From Mangrovimonas xylaniphaga (GTDB taxonomy: Bacteria; Bacteroidota; Bacteroidia; Flavobacteriales; Flavobacteriaceae): DNA of 64,000 bases. Each line of letters opens with the position of its first letter. The stretch's first letter is position 1. Below are positions 45,470 through 53,840 of this stretch, in pieces. Both the position numbers and the translations under genes were made by a program. Under the pieces are notes generated by a model. It was not told the origin of the DNA and made no database searches. It worked only from the letters and a program-made list of their open reading frames with translations. The stretch is taken from positions 682,001-746,000 of the forward strand of contig NZ_LBIP01000013.1 in NCBI RefSeq assembly GCF_001280435.1. The letters run 5' to 3'.

Positions 45470-46630
45470 ATGACCCTCACAATTTTATCCAACAATAACC
45501 CTTTTTGCCTTCAAAATATCTTTTTGACTGCTCTTTTCTTAATTGTTTTTGGGAATATGAAAATTAATGCCCAAGATGCCTATACCAATCAAACAACACA
45601 GGATAGTATCATTGCCAACACCTACCCTTATGTGTTACCTGTTTGGGGACAAAAAGTTCAGGAGCGGGGAATGGCAGATCAAATGCAATTGCCCTTCGGC
45701 TTAAATGTTAATTATGTGAATGCCTTTGTGGATTTGAAAATTACAGAATTCCAACTTTTGGTTGGTGATACTGATTTATCAGGAATTATCAATTCTGAAA
45801 CCTTAAATTTTCAAGAAGTAAATGGCACCACTAATGGTGCCAATTTTAGGGCCGATGCCTGGATACTCCCCTTTTTGAACATTTATACCCTATTCTCTGT
45901 TGTAAAAGGAGGCACCATTGTAAGTTTGCAACCCACTTGGAAAGACGATACCGGTGAAATCATGCTCCAATTACCTGAGTTTTCATCAGAAGTTGAGTTT
46001 GACGCCCTAGCTTATGGAGTTGGAACAACCTTGGTTTTTGGATGGCACCGTTACTTCTCCAGCATCGATTTAAATTATTCTCGCACCGATACCGACCTGC
46101 TCAAAGAACAACTTGGTTATTTAACTCTCTCCGCTCGCTTAGGACATTCCTTCAGGTTAAGCAAACGCAGAAAAGACATTTTTATAGCGCCCTATTTAGG
46201 CATGATGTACCGCGATTTTGTAGGTGCCGATGGTAGCAGTGGCCAAATAAACCTCAATGAAGTATTCCCAGATTTGGATGCCACTTTTAACCAAAAAGTG
46301 GAGGATAAAATTGCAGCAAACCAAGAACTGATAGACAACCCAACCACACCACCGGGTCAAAAAATAAAACTGCAAGCCCAAAACCAAGCCCTTACCACTA
46401 TTCAGGAACGGGTAAATGATAGCGGCGTGTTTAGAACTAGTTTTAACTATTTTATCCGTAAAGAACTTATTCAATCCATTACCTTCCAATTTGGCTTCAA
46501 TTTTCAACTTAACAAACATTGGATGTTACGTGGCGAATATGGTGTGGCAGACTCCCAACGCTTTTTAATGACAGGTTTGCAATACCGTTTTGGAATCAAG
46601 AAAAGATCTTATAAAGAATTGCTACAATAA
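45470..46630 (+). CDS. Outer membrane beta-barrel protein, unknown
   Basis: The product has 386 residues. A long signal region (to about 35, cleavage near INAQ) is followed by alternating aromatic/polar strands typical of an outer membrane barrel, such as GVGTTLVFGWHRYFSSIDLNYS and the C-terminal FLMTGLQYRFGIKKRS. A helical insert lies near 260-315 (DATFNQKVEDKIAANQELID, rich in Gln/Asn). An inner ATG (MKINAQ) is too short to act as a start. No family is recognised. It lies 51 bp before the BamA-like gene and may be co-transcribed with it. Confidence 0.72.
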   Translation: MTLTILSNNNPFCLQNIFLTALFLIVFGNMKINAQDAYTNQTTQDSIIANTYPYVLPVWGQKVQERGMADQMQLPFGLNVNYVNAFVDLKITEFQLLVGDTDLSGIINSETLNFQEVNGTTNGANFRADAWILPFLNIYTLFSVVKGGTIVSLQPTWKDDTGEIMLQLPEFSSEVEFDALAYGVGTTLVFGWHRYFSSIDLNYSRTDTDLLKEQLGYLTLSARLGHSFRLSKRRKDIFIAPYLGMMYRDFVGADGSSGQINLNEVFPDLDATFNQKVEDKIAANQELIDNPTTPPGQKIKLQAQNQALTTIQERVNDSGVFRTSFNYFIRKELIQSITFQFGFNFQLNKHWMLRGEYGVADSQRFLMTGLQYRFGIKKRSYKELLQ

Positions 46631-46681
46631 AAACCCTTTATGCCATAACCCTATTTGCTTTGAATATCAAAATTTAACGCC

Positions 46682-47833
46682 ATGCACACAAAATTCCTAT
46701 TCGCCCTTCTATCCGTATTATTTGTTTTGCAAGTACAAGGTCAACCAAAAGGCATTAAACGCTATATGGAAAAAAGGGAACAGAAAAAGGATAGTGCCAT
46801 TGCCCAAGGACGTCCCTTTATGAGCATTATTGCTGGTCCCGGCTACACCCCTGAAAACGGTCTTTTGGTTGGTGCAGGCATGATCTATACCTTTAAAACT
46901 AACCGAAAGGACAGCCTGATACAGCGCTCTTCCATCCCTTTTATGGGTTTTATTAGTACCAAGGGCAATTTTGGCTTTAACTCCAACCTTAGGACCTTTT
47001 GGCTGCATGACAAACTTCGCGCGAATATCTTGGCCAAATTTTCGGTAGCCAATGACAATTATTTTGGAGTAGGTTTTTCAAATATCAAACAATTGGAGGA
47101 AGGGGATTCCACTACAGCTTTTAAGCGCCAAAAATTTATTATCAAACCATTGATCATGTACCAACCCATAAAGCATTTATATGTTGGTGGAGGATTCGAC
47201 TTTAATTCTACAAAGGTTCAGGAAACCAACCCCGTTATGGACGAAGATGCCTACTACAATCAATTTGGACCCGATAATTTTAATGTGGGCTTAACTTTCA
47301 CCTTGAATTATGACAGTAGGGACATTATTGTAAACCCCTATAAAGGCTACTTCTTCAATTTTGCTGCAGGTTTTTATGGGGATTATTTGGGAGGTGATAA
47401 CGATTATAACATCTACGAGCTAGACTTTAGGACCTACCAACAGATCCACCGGCCGGGAAACACCATTGCCCTTAAACTCTACGGTAGATTTGGTAGTGGC
47501 GACATCCCTTATGAAGAACTCACCAAATTAGGCGGCGGCGACGGTTTACGAGGTTATATCGAAGGACATTATAGAGACCGTACGGGTCTTTATTTTCTAG
47601 CGGAATGGCGACATATGTTTTTAAAGAACGACGGAAACATGAGCAAACACGGCGTGGTGACATGGCTGGGATCTGGTACCATTGCCTATAACCCCGATAG
47701 TATTGAAGAGTGGATTCCAAACTTTGGAATCGGGTATCGTTTTGAGGTGCAACCCCGCATGAATGTTAGAATTGATTTTGGTATAGGAAGGGAATCTTCT
47801 GGATTGTATTTCAACTTTACGGAAGCCTTCTAA
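46682..47833 (+). CDS. BamA/TamA-family outer membrane protein (surface antigen barrel)
   Basis: The product has 383 residues. The signal peptide ends near VQGQ (21). The rest is a 16-strand-type barrel of the bacterial surface antigen family without POTRA domains. Marks are TFTLNYDSRDIIVNPYKGYFF, the GDGLRGYIEGHYRDR loop (LRGY is the conserved lid motif) and the terminal YFNFTEAF ending in Phe. Short POTRA-less homologues are common in Bacteroidota and their cargo is unknown. A possible terminator follows at 47859. Confidence 0.85.
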   Translation: MHTKFLFALLSVLFVLQVQGQPKGIKRYMEKREQKKDSAIAQGRPFMSIIAGPGYTPENGLLVGAGMIYTFKTNRKDSLIQRSSIPFMGFISTKGNFGFNSNLRTFWLHDKLRANILAKFSVANDNYFGVGFSNIKQLEEGDSTTAFKRQKFIIKPLIMYQPIKHLYVGGGFDFNSTKVQETNPVMDEDAYYNQFGPDNFNVGLTFTLNYDSRDIIVNPYKGYFFNFAAGFYGDYLGGDNDYNIYELDFRTYQQIHRPGNTIALKLYGRFGSGDIPYEELTKLGGGDGLRGYIEGHYRDRTGLYFLAEWRHMFLKNDGNMSKHGVVTWLGSGTIAYNPDSIEEWIPNFGIGYRFEVQPRMNVRIDFGIGRESSGLYFNFTEAF

Positions 47834-47858
47834 GTTGAATTCCACACAACGAATTTTG

Positions 47859-47918
47859 AGTGAAGTTAGCCTCCATATTCTCAGAAAACACAAAGGGAGA
47901 AAACTTCACTTATCTTTT
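47859..47918 (+). terminator. Probable terminator after the BamA-like gene
   Basis: AGTGAAGTT (47859-47867) and AACTTCACT (47902-47910) form a perfect 9-bp stem with a partly paired 34-base loop (CTCC with GGAG) and are followed by TATCTTTTT. Confidence 0.55.
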
Positions 47919-47948
47919 TGATTAACAATAATTTACTTTCAAAATATC

Positions 47949-47980
47949 TTGTAATAATTGACAATTTTTAAGTACCTTTA
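47949..47980 (+). promoter_or_regulatory. Possible promoter of the DUF2092 gene
   Basis: TTG (47949-47951), 21 bp of spacer and TACCTTTA (47973-47980), one mismatch from TAnnTTTG, fit a Bacteroidota promoter upstream of the gene starting at 48056. Weak evidence. Confidence 0.3.
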
Positions 47981-48055
47981 AAATTCCAATGTCCTCGAAG
48001 ACATAGCCCCACTTCAAGAACCAACGTGTTTATTTTCAATTGCAAGCTTCTTATT

Positions 48056-48787
48056 ATGAAAAAAGTACTTCTATTAGTAATGATTCTTATGACCCTTCCA
48101 TTGTTAGGGCATGCTCAAACAGCCAAAGATATCGACGCCGAAGCCGTGCGCGTATTGGATAAAATGACGGACGCCATTAGTGAATTGACCTCTTGCAGTG
48201 TCCATGTAAAAAACTCAATAGACACCCTCAACGCCGATAACAAACTAGTAAAATATCACCGTAGCAGTGATGTCCAATTCTCGGGGCCCGACAAATTACT
48301 CATACAAATACAAGGAGATACTGGTCATAAAGGCTATTGGTACGATGGCTCTTTCCTAACCTATTATTCCTATGATGAAAATAACTATATCACCTTGGAA
48401 ACCCCCAATACCACTTTGGAAATGATTGATGCCATGCACAAACGCTTCGACTTTGAGTTTCCTTCAGCCGATTTTTTCTACCCTCATTTTGTAGATGATA
48501 TTTTAGACGACTTCCAATCTGTTAAATACAAAGGCGCTTCTAAGGTAGAAGGTGAAAATTGTGACCATGTTGTTGCCGACAATGACAAAATGAAGGTTGA
48601 AATTTGGGTCTCCAAAAATGCGCCCAATATGCCCAAGCGTTTTTTAATTACCCATAAAGATGAGCACAACCGTCAATACGAAAGTGTTTTTAGCAACTGG
48701 AACCTAAGCCCTGTCATTCCTGATGAAACCTTTGTTTTTTCAGCTCCGGCAAATTCCAAACTTATTAGTGTTATGTCCAAGTTATAA
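48056..48787 (+). CDS. DUF2092 family periplasmic protein (LolA-like fold)
   Basis: From the ATG at 48056 the product has 243 residues; an upstream GTG at 48026 would spoil the signal peptide. Residues 1-20 (ending GHAQ) form the signal. The domain is DUF2092: GYWYDGSFLTYYSYDENNY, GENCDHVVADNDKMKVEIWVSKNAPNMPKRF split over 175-205, and SPVIPDETFVFSAPANS near the end. The family has a LolA-like fold and may carry hydrophobic ligands in the periplasm. It is followed after 19 bp by the DUF6515 gene; this pair is often found together. Confidence 0.85.
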   Translation: MKKVLLLVMILMTLPLLGHAQTAKDIDAEAVRVLDKMTDAISELTSCSVHVKNSIDTLNADNKLVKYHRSSDVQFSGPDKLLIQIQGDTGHKGYWYDGSFLTYYSYDENNYITLETPNTTLEMIDAMHKRFDFEFPSADFFYPHFVDDILDDFQSVKYKGASKVEGENCDHVVADNDKMKVEIWVSKNAPNMPKRFLITHKDEHNRQYESVFSNWNLSPVIPDETFVFSAPANSKLISVMSKL

Positions 48788-48806
48788 TCTCGCAATGCCT
48801 TATATT

Positions 48807-49934
48807 ATGAAACCATCTATTGTAATTTCTTCCACTATAAAATCCTATCTAAGTGCTTTAGCCTTGTTAGTAGCCCTTAGTTTGCCTTCCAATCTATTCG
48901 CGCAACGCCTCAACCACCGACCTGCCGGAGGAGGACATTCTGTGTCCAGAGCAACACCAAGTAGAAGCAGGCCTGCTTCCACCCCAAAAGTCAATCGCTC
49001 TACGCGACCTACCACTTCCAAACCCACTATTAATGGTGGGCATACAACTACAAGACCTACCACACGGCCTAGTACCAGTACCAAGACCCCTAGTAAACCT
49101 ACTACCACCAAACCCACAACCACTAGACCTACAACCACCAGGCCTACAACCTCAACGAGCCGCCCTACATCCAATGTAAAAAACCATACCACCAATAGAC
49201 CAGGAACCAACAACGCTAACAATAATCGTCCTGGAAATAATAACAATAACAGGCCAAATAATAATGCAAACCGACCTGGGAACAATAATAATCGGCCAGG
49301 AAACAATTACAATCGTCCTGGCGGTAATACTAATATTAATATTAACGTAGATAATAGGAACCACCACAATACCTATGTACGTCATAACTCTAGGCCTTAC
49401 CATAGACCTCCTCATCATTACGGAGGCCATTTTTACTATTCCTACCATCCTTACTATTACCATCCTTTCCGTCCTTTTTATTGGGGAAGCTATTGGCATC
49501 CTTGGGGCTATTTTGTAACCACTTTGGCTACCACGGCCATTGTTGTAAGTATTATTGATGCTGCCACTGATGACCATGAAGAATATCATTATGACAACGG
49601 AACCTATTACCTCAAAACCGAAGAAGGCTTTGTGGCAGTACAAGCTCCTGTAGGCGCCCAAGTCCCTTCGATTCCACAAGAAGCCCAAACCGTCACGGTT
49701 AATAACACTAACAATTATTACTACGGAGGTGCCTTTTATGAGAAAAATGCGGATGGTTATGTGGTAGTTCCTGCCACTGCCGGTACCATTGTACCCGGAT
49801 TACCAGAAGGTGGTGAAGAAGTTAAAATAGGCGATATTACCTATGTACAATACGGAGACACCTACTACCAGCCGATACAAGTAGACGGCAAAAACATGTA
49901 TGAAATCGTGGATGTCACTACAGAAGAAAAATAA
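48807..49934 (+). CDS. DUF6515 family exported protein with Thr-Pro and Asn-Pro-Gly repeats
   Basis: From the ATG at 48807 the product has 375 residues; an ATG at 48795 is also possible. The signal peptide ends near NLFAQ (about 32). Residues about 65-175 are low-complexity, first TTRPTT-like then NNRPGNN-like repeats. A His/Tyr-rich segment (about 190-225) leads to a hydrophobic helix (TTLATTAIVVSIIDA, about 232-246). The C-terminal DUF6515 domain has three copies of a short unit (NGTYYLKTEEGFVAV, GGAFYEKNADGYVVV, GDTYYQPIQVDGKNMY). It probably sits in the cell envelope with the repeat region as a stalk. The function is unknown. Confidence 0.82.
   Translation: MKPSIVISSTIKSYLSALALLVALSLPSNLFAQRLNHRPAGGGHSVSRATPSRSRPASTPKVNRSTRPTTSKPTINGGHTTTRPTTRPSTSTKTPSKPTTTKPTTTRPTTTRPTTSTSRPTSNVKNHTTNRPGTNNANNNRPGNNNNNRPNNNANRPGNNNNRPGNNYNRPGGNTNININVDNRNHHNTYVRHNSRPYHRPPHHYGGHFYYSYHPYYYHPFRPFYWGSYWHPWGYFVTTLATTAIVVSIIDAATDDHEEYHYDNGTYYLKTEEGFVAVQAPVGAQVPSIPQEAQTVTVNNTNNYYYGGAFYEKNADGYVVVPATAGTIVPGLPEGGEEVKIGDITYVQYGDTYYQPIQVDGKNMYEIVDVTTEEK
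48996..49345 (+). repeat. Low-complexity coding repeats in the DUF6515 gene
   Basis: The DNA runs through ACC-ACT-AGA-CCT-like units (about 49000-49165) and then AAT-AAT-CGT-CCT-GGA-AAC-like units (about 49190-49345). The two blocks encode Thr-Arg-Pro and Asn-Arg-Pro-Gly repeats. Such stretches change length easily by slippage. Confidence 0.8.
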
Positions 49935-49950
49935 TACGATTGCTTCCATA

Positions 49951-49988
49951 AAAAATCGGTGGTTTCAATAGAGAAACCACCGATTTTT
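49951..49988. terminator. Bidirectional terminator between DUF6515 and dehydrogenase genes
   Basis: AAAAATCGGTGGTTTC (49951-49966) and GAAACCACCGATTTTT (49973-49988) form a perfect 16-bp stem with a 6-base loop. A-run and T-run flanks let it work in both directions between these convergent genes. Confidence 0.9.
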
Positions 49989-50014
49989 ATTTTAACGATA
50001 CTTTAGAGTAACGA

Positions 50015-51031
50015 TTAAATACTGTCTACAATTACTTTTACCGATTGACTACTATCCGACTGTACCTCGAATGCTTTAGGTAAATCGGTTAAAGGAAAAT
50101 GATGGCTAACTATAGGCGTCAAATCCACGATTCCCTTATCCATTAAATCGATTGCTTCCAAGAAATCCTCATTGGAATAAAACAATGATCCTCTTATCTG
50201 CAAACGTTTGTACACCACATGATTTGGACTGATGGTCATATCTTTACTATAAATAGCCAAAACAGTCAATTTACCATCGGGTGCCAAGAGTTCCAAACAT
50301 TGTCCAAATAGGGCGCTTACCCCAGAACATTCAAAAGCAGCTGTTAAATTGGGGAGTTTCCCAGAATAATCCAGAGCCATCACACTACCAAAAAGTTCCG
50401 TTACTTTATCTTTAAGACTGCCATCAGTCTTTGGGTTAAACGTGTATTTGGCCCCCAATGTTTTGGCCAACTCCAATCGTTTCTCACTAATATCCGAAGC
50501 TATAATATTTTCTACGCCCTTACTTTTTAGGCCTGCAATGGTTACCAAGCCTATGGTTCCGCAACCGGATACCAATACATTGTCTTTGGCGGTCAACTGT
50601 GTTTTATTAATGGCCGCCAAGCCAACACAGAAAGGTTCCACCAAAGCTCCCTTTTCACTAGAAATAGTGTCGGGAATGACATATATATTATGATTGGCCT
50701 TGGCCTTATCTATTTTTACAAATTTGGCAAATCCACCGGGACTAGGTCCCAGTCCTACCCCATTGTACATAGGATTGACCACAACCCGATCGCCTACTTT
50801 TAGATCTTTGACGTCCTTTCCTACTTCTACCAATTCGCCACAAAACTCATGTCCCAATACCGATCCTTGAGGAACGAGTCCTTCATGGTAAATGTGCAAG
50901 TCGGTACCACAAATACCGGTCATTTCCACTTTAATAATTGCGCTGTCATCCGTTAATTCAGGAACTTCCTTATCCAATACACGTATGTCATGAACATCGT
51001 GAAATACCCCCGAAGGGTTTGCTTCTTTCAT
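50015..51031 (-). CDS. Zinc-type medium-chain alcohol dehydrogenase
   Basis: The product has 338 residues. The GroES-like domain has the catalytic zinc ligands Cys41 (GICGTD), His61-Glu62 (GHEF) and Glu132 (VEPF). The Rossmann part carries SGCGTIGLV (about 154-162) and a basic/acidic turn ASDISEKR that favours NAD. The structural zinc loop with four Cys is missing: residues about 85-101 read VNPMYNGVGLGPSPGGF. It resembles butanediol, threonine or sorbitol dehydrogenases, but the substrate cannot be fixed. It stands alone, convergent with the DUF6515 gene and followed upstream by a repeat-bearing gap. Confidence 0.85.
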   Translation of the reverse strand: MKEANPSGVFHDVHDIRVLDKEVPELTDDSAIIKVEMTGICGTDLHIYHEGLVPQGSVLGHEFCGELVEVGKDVKDLKVGDRVVVNPMYNGVGLGPSPGGFAKFVKIDKAKANHNIYVIPDTISSEKGALVEPFCVGLAAINKTQLTAKDNVLVSGCGTIGLVTIAGLKSKGVENIIASDISEKRLELAKTLGAKYTFNPKTDGSLKDKVTELFGSVMALDYSGKLPNLTAAFECSGVSALFGQCLELLAPDGKLTVLAIYSKDMTISPNHVVYKRLQIRGSLFYSNEDFLEAIDLMDKGIVDLTPIVSHHFPLTDLPKAFEVQSDSSQSVKVIVDSI

Positions 51032-51213
51032 AATGGCTGTTTATTTATTGTTTTAACTTTAAAATTTCACACTAAAAATCACTTATTATTTTGATTTTCA
51101 TAAAGTTAACCAAATTGACGCAGATTTCTAAATAAATAGGTTTTGTTATTTAAAGGACAACCATATCCTCCATTTTTCTCAGGAGGTCTGAGCCACAAAT
51201 TCATTCAAAAATA

Positions 51214-51289
51214 CCCCATAGGTTTCCATAGGGTTACTATAGGGTTGATATGGGGCTGCTATGGAGCAGCTATATGGCCTATTCATGGA
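51214..51289. repeat. Degenerate 11-bp tandem repeat
   Basis: Successive 11-base units read CCATAGGGTTA, CTATAGGGTTG, ATATGGGGCTG, CTATGGAGCAG and CTATATGGCCT from 51226, with one shifted copy before. The core is (C/A)TATRGGG. About six copies are in register. The period matches one DNA turn, so the G-runs lie on one face of the helix. Confidence 0.65.
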
Positions 51290-51326
51290 AAAAATTAGTT
51301 CGCTCTTCGGAAGACACTCATATTCT

Positions 51327-51402
51327 TGTTATTCAGAATGAAGTGAAACGCAATTAAGAAATTATTGGAAAGCAAAGGGCTTCCTCCTTTGTCGGAATGA
51401 CA
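51327..51402. repeat. Small intergenic element with imperfect terminal inverted repeats
   Basis: TGTTATTCAG (51327-51336) and CGGAATGACA (51393-51402) are inverted with 8 of 10 matches. Similar TGTCATTCNG...CNGAATGACA elements are scattered in many flavobacterial genomes, as I recall. It has no coding capacity. It may be a relic of a miniature mobile or palindromic element. Confidence 0.45.
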
Positions 51403-51493
51403 TAGACATCAATTTTTAAACACCAAGAAATAAATTGTGACTTGGAAAAGCTATCTTTAAACTCAAATAATCCCTACAAACTCAAACAACCAA

Positions 51494-52426
51494 ATGAACT
51501 ACCAACCAGCGTTCCTGATATTTTGCTTTCTAATCTATCATATAAATATGTATTGTCAAACCAACGATACTCTAAAAGAGCTTCTTTGGGAAAGCGTGTC
51601 GCCTTGTTATGAAGCTTTGACTAGCGAATTGGATCCAGATGACATTGAAAAGCTAAATGTATTTGAGCTTGAAGAGAACATTTACGATGAGAAGAATGGC
51701 TACATCCAATTAAACATAAGCTACCCAACTTGTGGGTGTTACTGCAGCAACATTGCTGGCGCCTATAAACAACAGAACAAGGATTACACCATATTGATTA
51801 ATGAAGCTTGGAGCTGCTCCTCCGAAAGGAAACTACACTCGAATAAACCAATGGATTCTGTCCTTCCTAAAGGCTTCGGAATCAACACTTTTATACCGAG
51901 TTTGACCACTGAAAAATTACCACTGGATCAGGCTATCTTTTTCTTGAACCTCCAAATCCCAAGAAAAGGAACAGAAACCAAAGTAACTTTGGAAGTGATT
52001 CCCTTTGGCATTAACTTTTCTTCCAATTCTCCACTTACCTATGAATACTCCGAAAGTGACCAAAGCCAAAACTTGAACGATATCCAATATCTAGCTTCTA
52101 AAATTAAAGACAAAAAAACTTTGGACTATTTGGCAGAATCCACACATGATAGCATTGACCATAATGATTTTGAACTCATCAATTCTTTGATTGACCCAAA
52201 CCATACAAGCAAAGCCTTTCAAAGTCTAGACAAGCTTTCTGCACAATTAAGAGAACTAAAATTTATCTTTTATCTCTACCATGCTATTGAATACAAAAGT
52301 CTCATCTTGGATTGGGACCAAGAAGCACAGCGCTTCTATATTAAAACACAAATCCCCAATAAGGAATGGATGGATTTTAGGTCCTTTTTATTAAGAAATG
52401 ACTATTGGCAAGGGCCAAGCTGCTAG
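51494..52426 (+). CDS. Exported protein of unknown function
   Basis: The product has 310 residues with a signal peptide ending near MYCQ (about 22). Mature residues 25-110 include a Cys-rich segment (NISYPTCGCYCSN and NEAWSCSSERK), which may form disulfides or bind metal. The C-terminal half (about 190-300) is helical with a repeated IDHNDFELINSLIDP/KSLILDWDQEA character. No family is recognised. It lies about 76 bp upstream of a small lipoprotein gene in the same direction. Confidence 0.65.
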   Translation: MNYQPAFLIFCFLIYHINMYCQTNDTLKELLWESVSPCYEALTSELDPDDIEKLNVFELEENIYDEKNGYIQLNISYPTCGCYCSNIAGAYKQQNKDYTILINEAWSCSSERKLHSNKPMDSVLPKGFGINTFIPSLTTEKLPLDQAIFFLNLQIPRKGTETKVTLEVIPFGINFSSNSPLTYEYSESDQSQNLNDIQYLASKIKDKKTLDYLAESTHDSIDHNDFELINSLIDPNHTSKAFQSLDKLSAQLRELKFIFYLYHAIEYKSLILDWDQEAQRFYIKTQIPNKEWMDFRSFLLRNDYWQGPSC

Positions 52427-52502
52427 GAGATATTCAGGTGGCATTAGCGTTGTAAGTTTCTGAAAATTTAATATCTTCAATCTTAAACTACTAGGATTGA
52501 AA

Positions 52503-53018
52503 ATGCTCATGAAACACCTCACCATACTTCTATTAATATATTTTTCAATACAAAGCTGCCAAGACAATGGGCAAGTGAGCTCTATACATCCCGTAAATTG
52601 GGATAGCAGAACACTAAAGCACAGTTTAAGTGATTCGCTTTCAACTGGCAGCACCTACCTTTCTGTTTACTCTCAAATTTATAGTGAATCGGAGCATCGC
52701 ACCCATGACTTAACCGTCACCGTAAGCATGCGAAACACCAATACCACTGATACCATTTTCATTAACAAAGCTGACTATTTCAATACGAAAGGCCATTCTA
52801 TCAGAACCTACTTTAATCGCCCTATTTACATCGCTCCTATGGAAACGGTAGAAATCGTTATTGACGAAAAAGACCAAGAAGGTGGCACGGGCGCCAATTT
52901 CCTTTTTGATTGGACCATCAACCCCAACACCCATGAACCACTTTTTGAAAGCGTCATGATTTCTACCTCTGGACAACAAGGCATTTCTTTCACTACACAA
53001 GGCAAACGTATAGAATAA
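52503..53018 (+). CDS. Small lipoprotein of unknown function
   Basis: The ATG at 52503 (or 52509) gives about 170 residues; a TTG at 52497 extends the frame but is less likely. A lipobox SIQSC marks Cys as the lipid-anchored residue about 20 from the start. The mature part is one beta-rich domain with RTHDLTVTVSMRNTNTTDTIFI and a C-terminal region resembling DUF3124-type periplasmic domains (ETVEIVIDEKDQEGGTGANFLFDW, in parts). That family suggestion is moderate. It lies 21 bp before the DUF6090 gene. Confidence 0.65.
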   Translation: MLMKHLTILLLIYFSIQSCQDNGQVSSIHPVNWDSRTLKHSLSDSLSTGSTYLSVYSQIYSESEHRTHDLTVTVSMRNTNTTDTIFINKADYFNTKGHSIRTYFNRPIYIAPMETVEIVIDEKDQEGGTGANFLFDWTINPNTHEPLFESVMISTSGQQGISFTTQGKRIE

Positions 53019-53039
53019 TTACCAAAAACCTATGAGACA

Positions 53040-53762
53040 ATGCTCAGCATCCTAAAAAACATAAAAAAGGGATTTTTGAATCAACATAAATTCGGTAGAT
53101 ATCTTTTATATGCTTTAGGAGAAATGACTCTGATAGTTCTTGGTATTTTAATCGCCTTAAAAGTTGACAATTGGAACCAAGAGCAGGTCTTGAAACGACA
53201 TGAAACCCAAGTACTGAAACAATTGTTGAACCATGCCCAAGCCGATTACAGTTTCTTTTCCTCTAAATCTGATTTCTTCGACAACCAAGAACATTTGTAT
53301 CAGGAATTATTAAGATTGTGCAACCATACATTGCCCGATTCACTGTTGATGAGAAAGCAATTGAATGTTTTCAATCTATTTGGAAAGGCCACCATACAAT
53401 CCAATATTGTCAACAGCAATTTTATCACCTATGATATCATTAGCAACCAGCAACTCAAAAAACAGTTACTGGACTATAAAAGACAGTACGAAGCTGTTAA
53501 AATAAGTTATGATCTTTTTAATAGTAAAACCACCCTCTACACCGATCCAATTTTGGTCCAAAACTATGCCGATGTTTTAAAAATAAATGAAGACACCAGT
53601 TGGTCTGATTTGGAACCTTTTTGCGATTACCCAAATATAGAAGGCATCTCCTATTTATTATCTACCACGGCCTCTTTTGCCCAACAGCAAACCAAAACAC
53701 TTTTGGATCTGAACAACGAGCTAACTCAAGAACTAGAACAGGTTCTTGAATCCAAAAAATGA
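53040..53762 (+). CDS. DUF6090 family membrane-anchored protein
   Basis: The product has 240 residues. The N-terminal FGRYLLYALGEMTLIVLG-ILIALKVDNWN block (about 18-46) is the diagnostic DUF6090 start: a single membrane helix ending in DNWN. A helical domain follows (about 48-238) with coiled-coil character. The family is very abundant in marine Flavobacteriia and has no known function. It lies 21 bp after the lipoprotein gene. Confidence 0.88.
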   Translation: MLSILKNIKKGFLNQHKFGRYLLYALGEMTLIVLGILIALKVDNWNQEQVLKRHETQVLKQLLNHAQADYSFFSSKSDFFDNQEHLYQELLRLCNHTLPDSLLMRKQLNVFNLFGKATIQSNIVNSNFITYDIISNQQLKKQLLDYKRQYEAVKISYDLFNSKTTLYTDPILVQNYADVLKINEDTSWSDLEPFCDYPNIEGISYLLSTTASFAQQQTKTLLDLNNELTQELEQVLESKK

Positions 53763-53840
53763 CAAGGCGCTGTCAACTAAAATGTGCTTACCTTTGTGGA
53801 GAATAAATCCATCTTTATTTCTAAAGATGAACGCATCCCC

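Larger units (their letters stand above)
51032..51493. other. Intergenic region with two repeat structures
   Basis: This 462-bp gap between divergent genes holds no open frame I would support. It contains a degenerate 11-bp tandem repeat (51214-51289) and a terminal-inverted element (51327-51402), described separately. The rest is AT-rich and should hold the two promoters. Confidence 0.7.

Noticed and set aside
48845-49306. 153-codon open frame on the minus strand
   Set aside because: It is the shadow of the low-complexity Thr-Pro/Asn-Pro repeats of the DUF6515 gene; its product is a Val/Leu/Gly repeat with no family.
51214-51289. Possible CRISPR array
   Set aside because: Units are 11 bp, contiguous and degenerate, with no spacers and no cas genes nearby.
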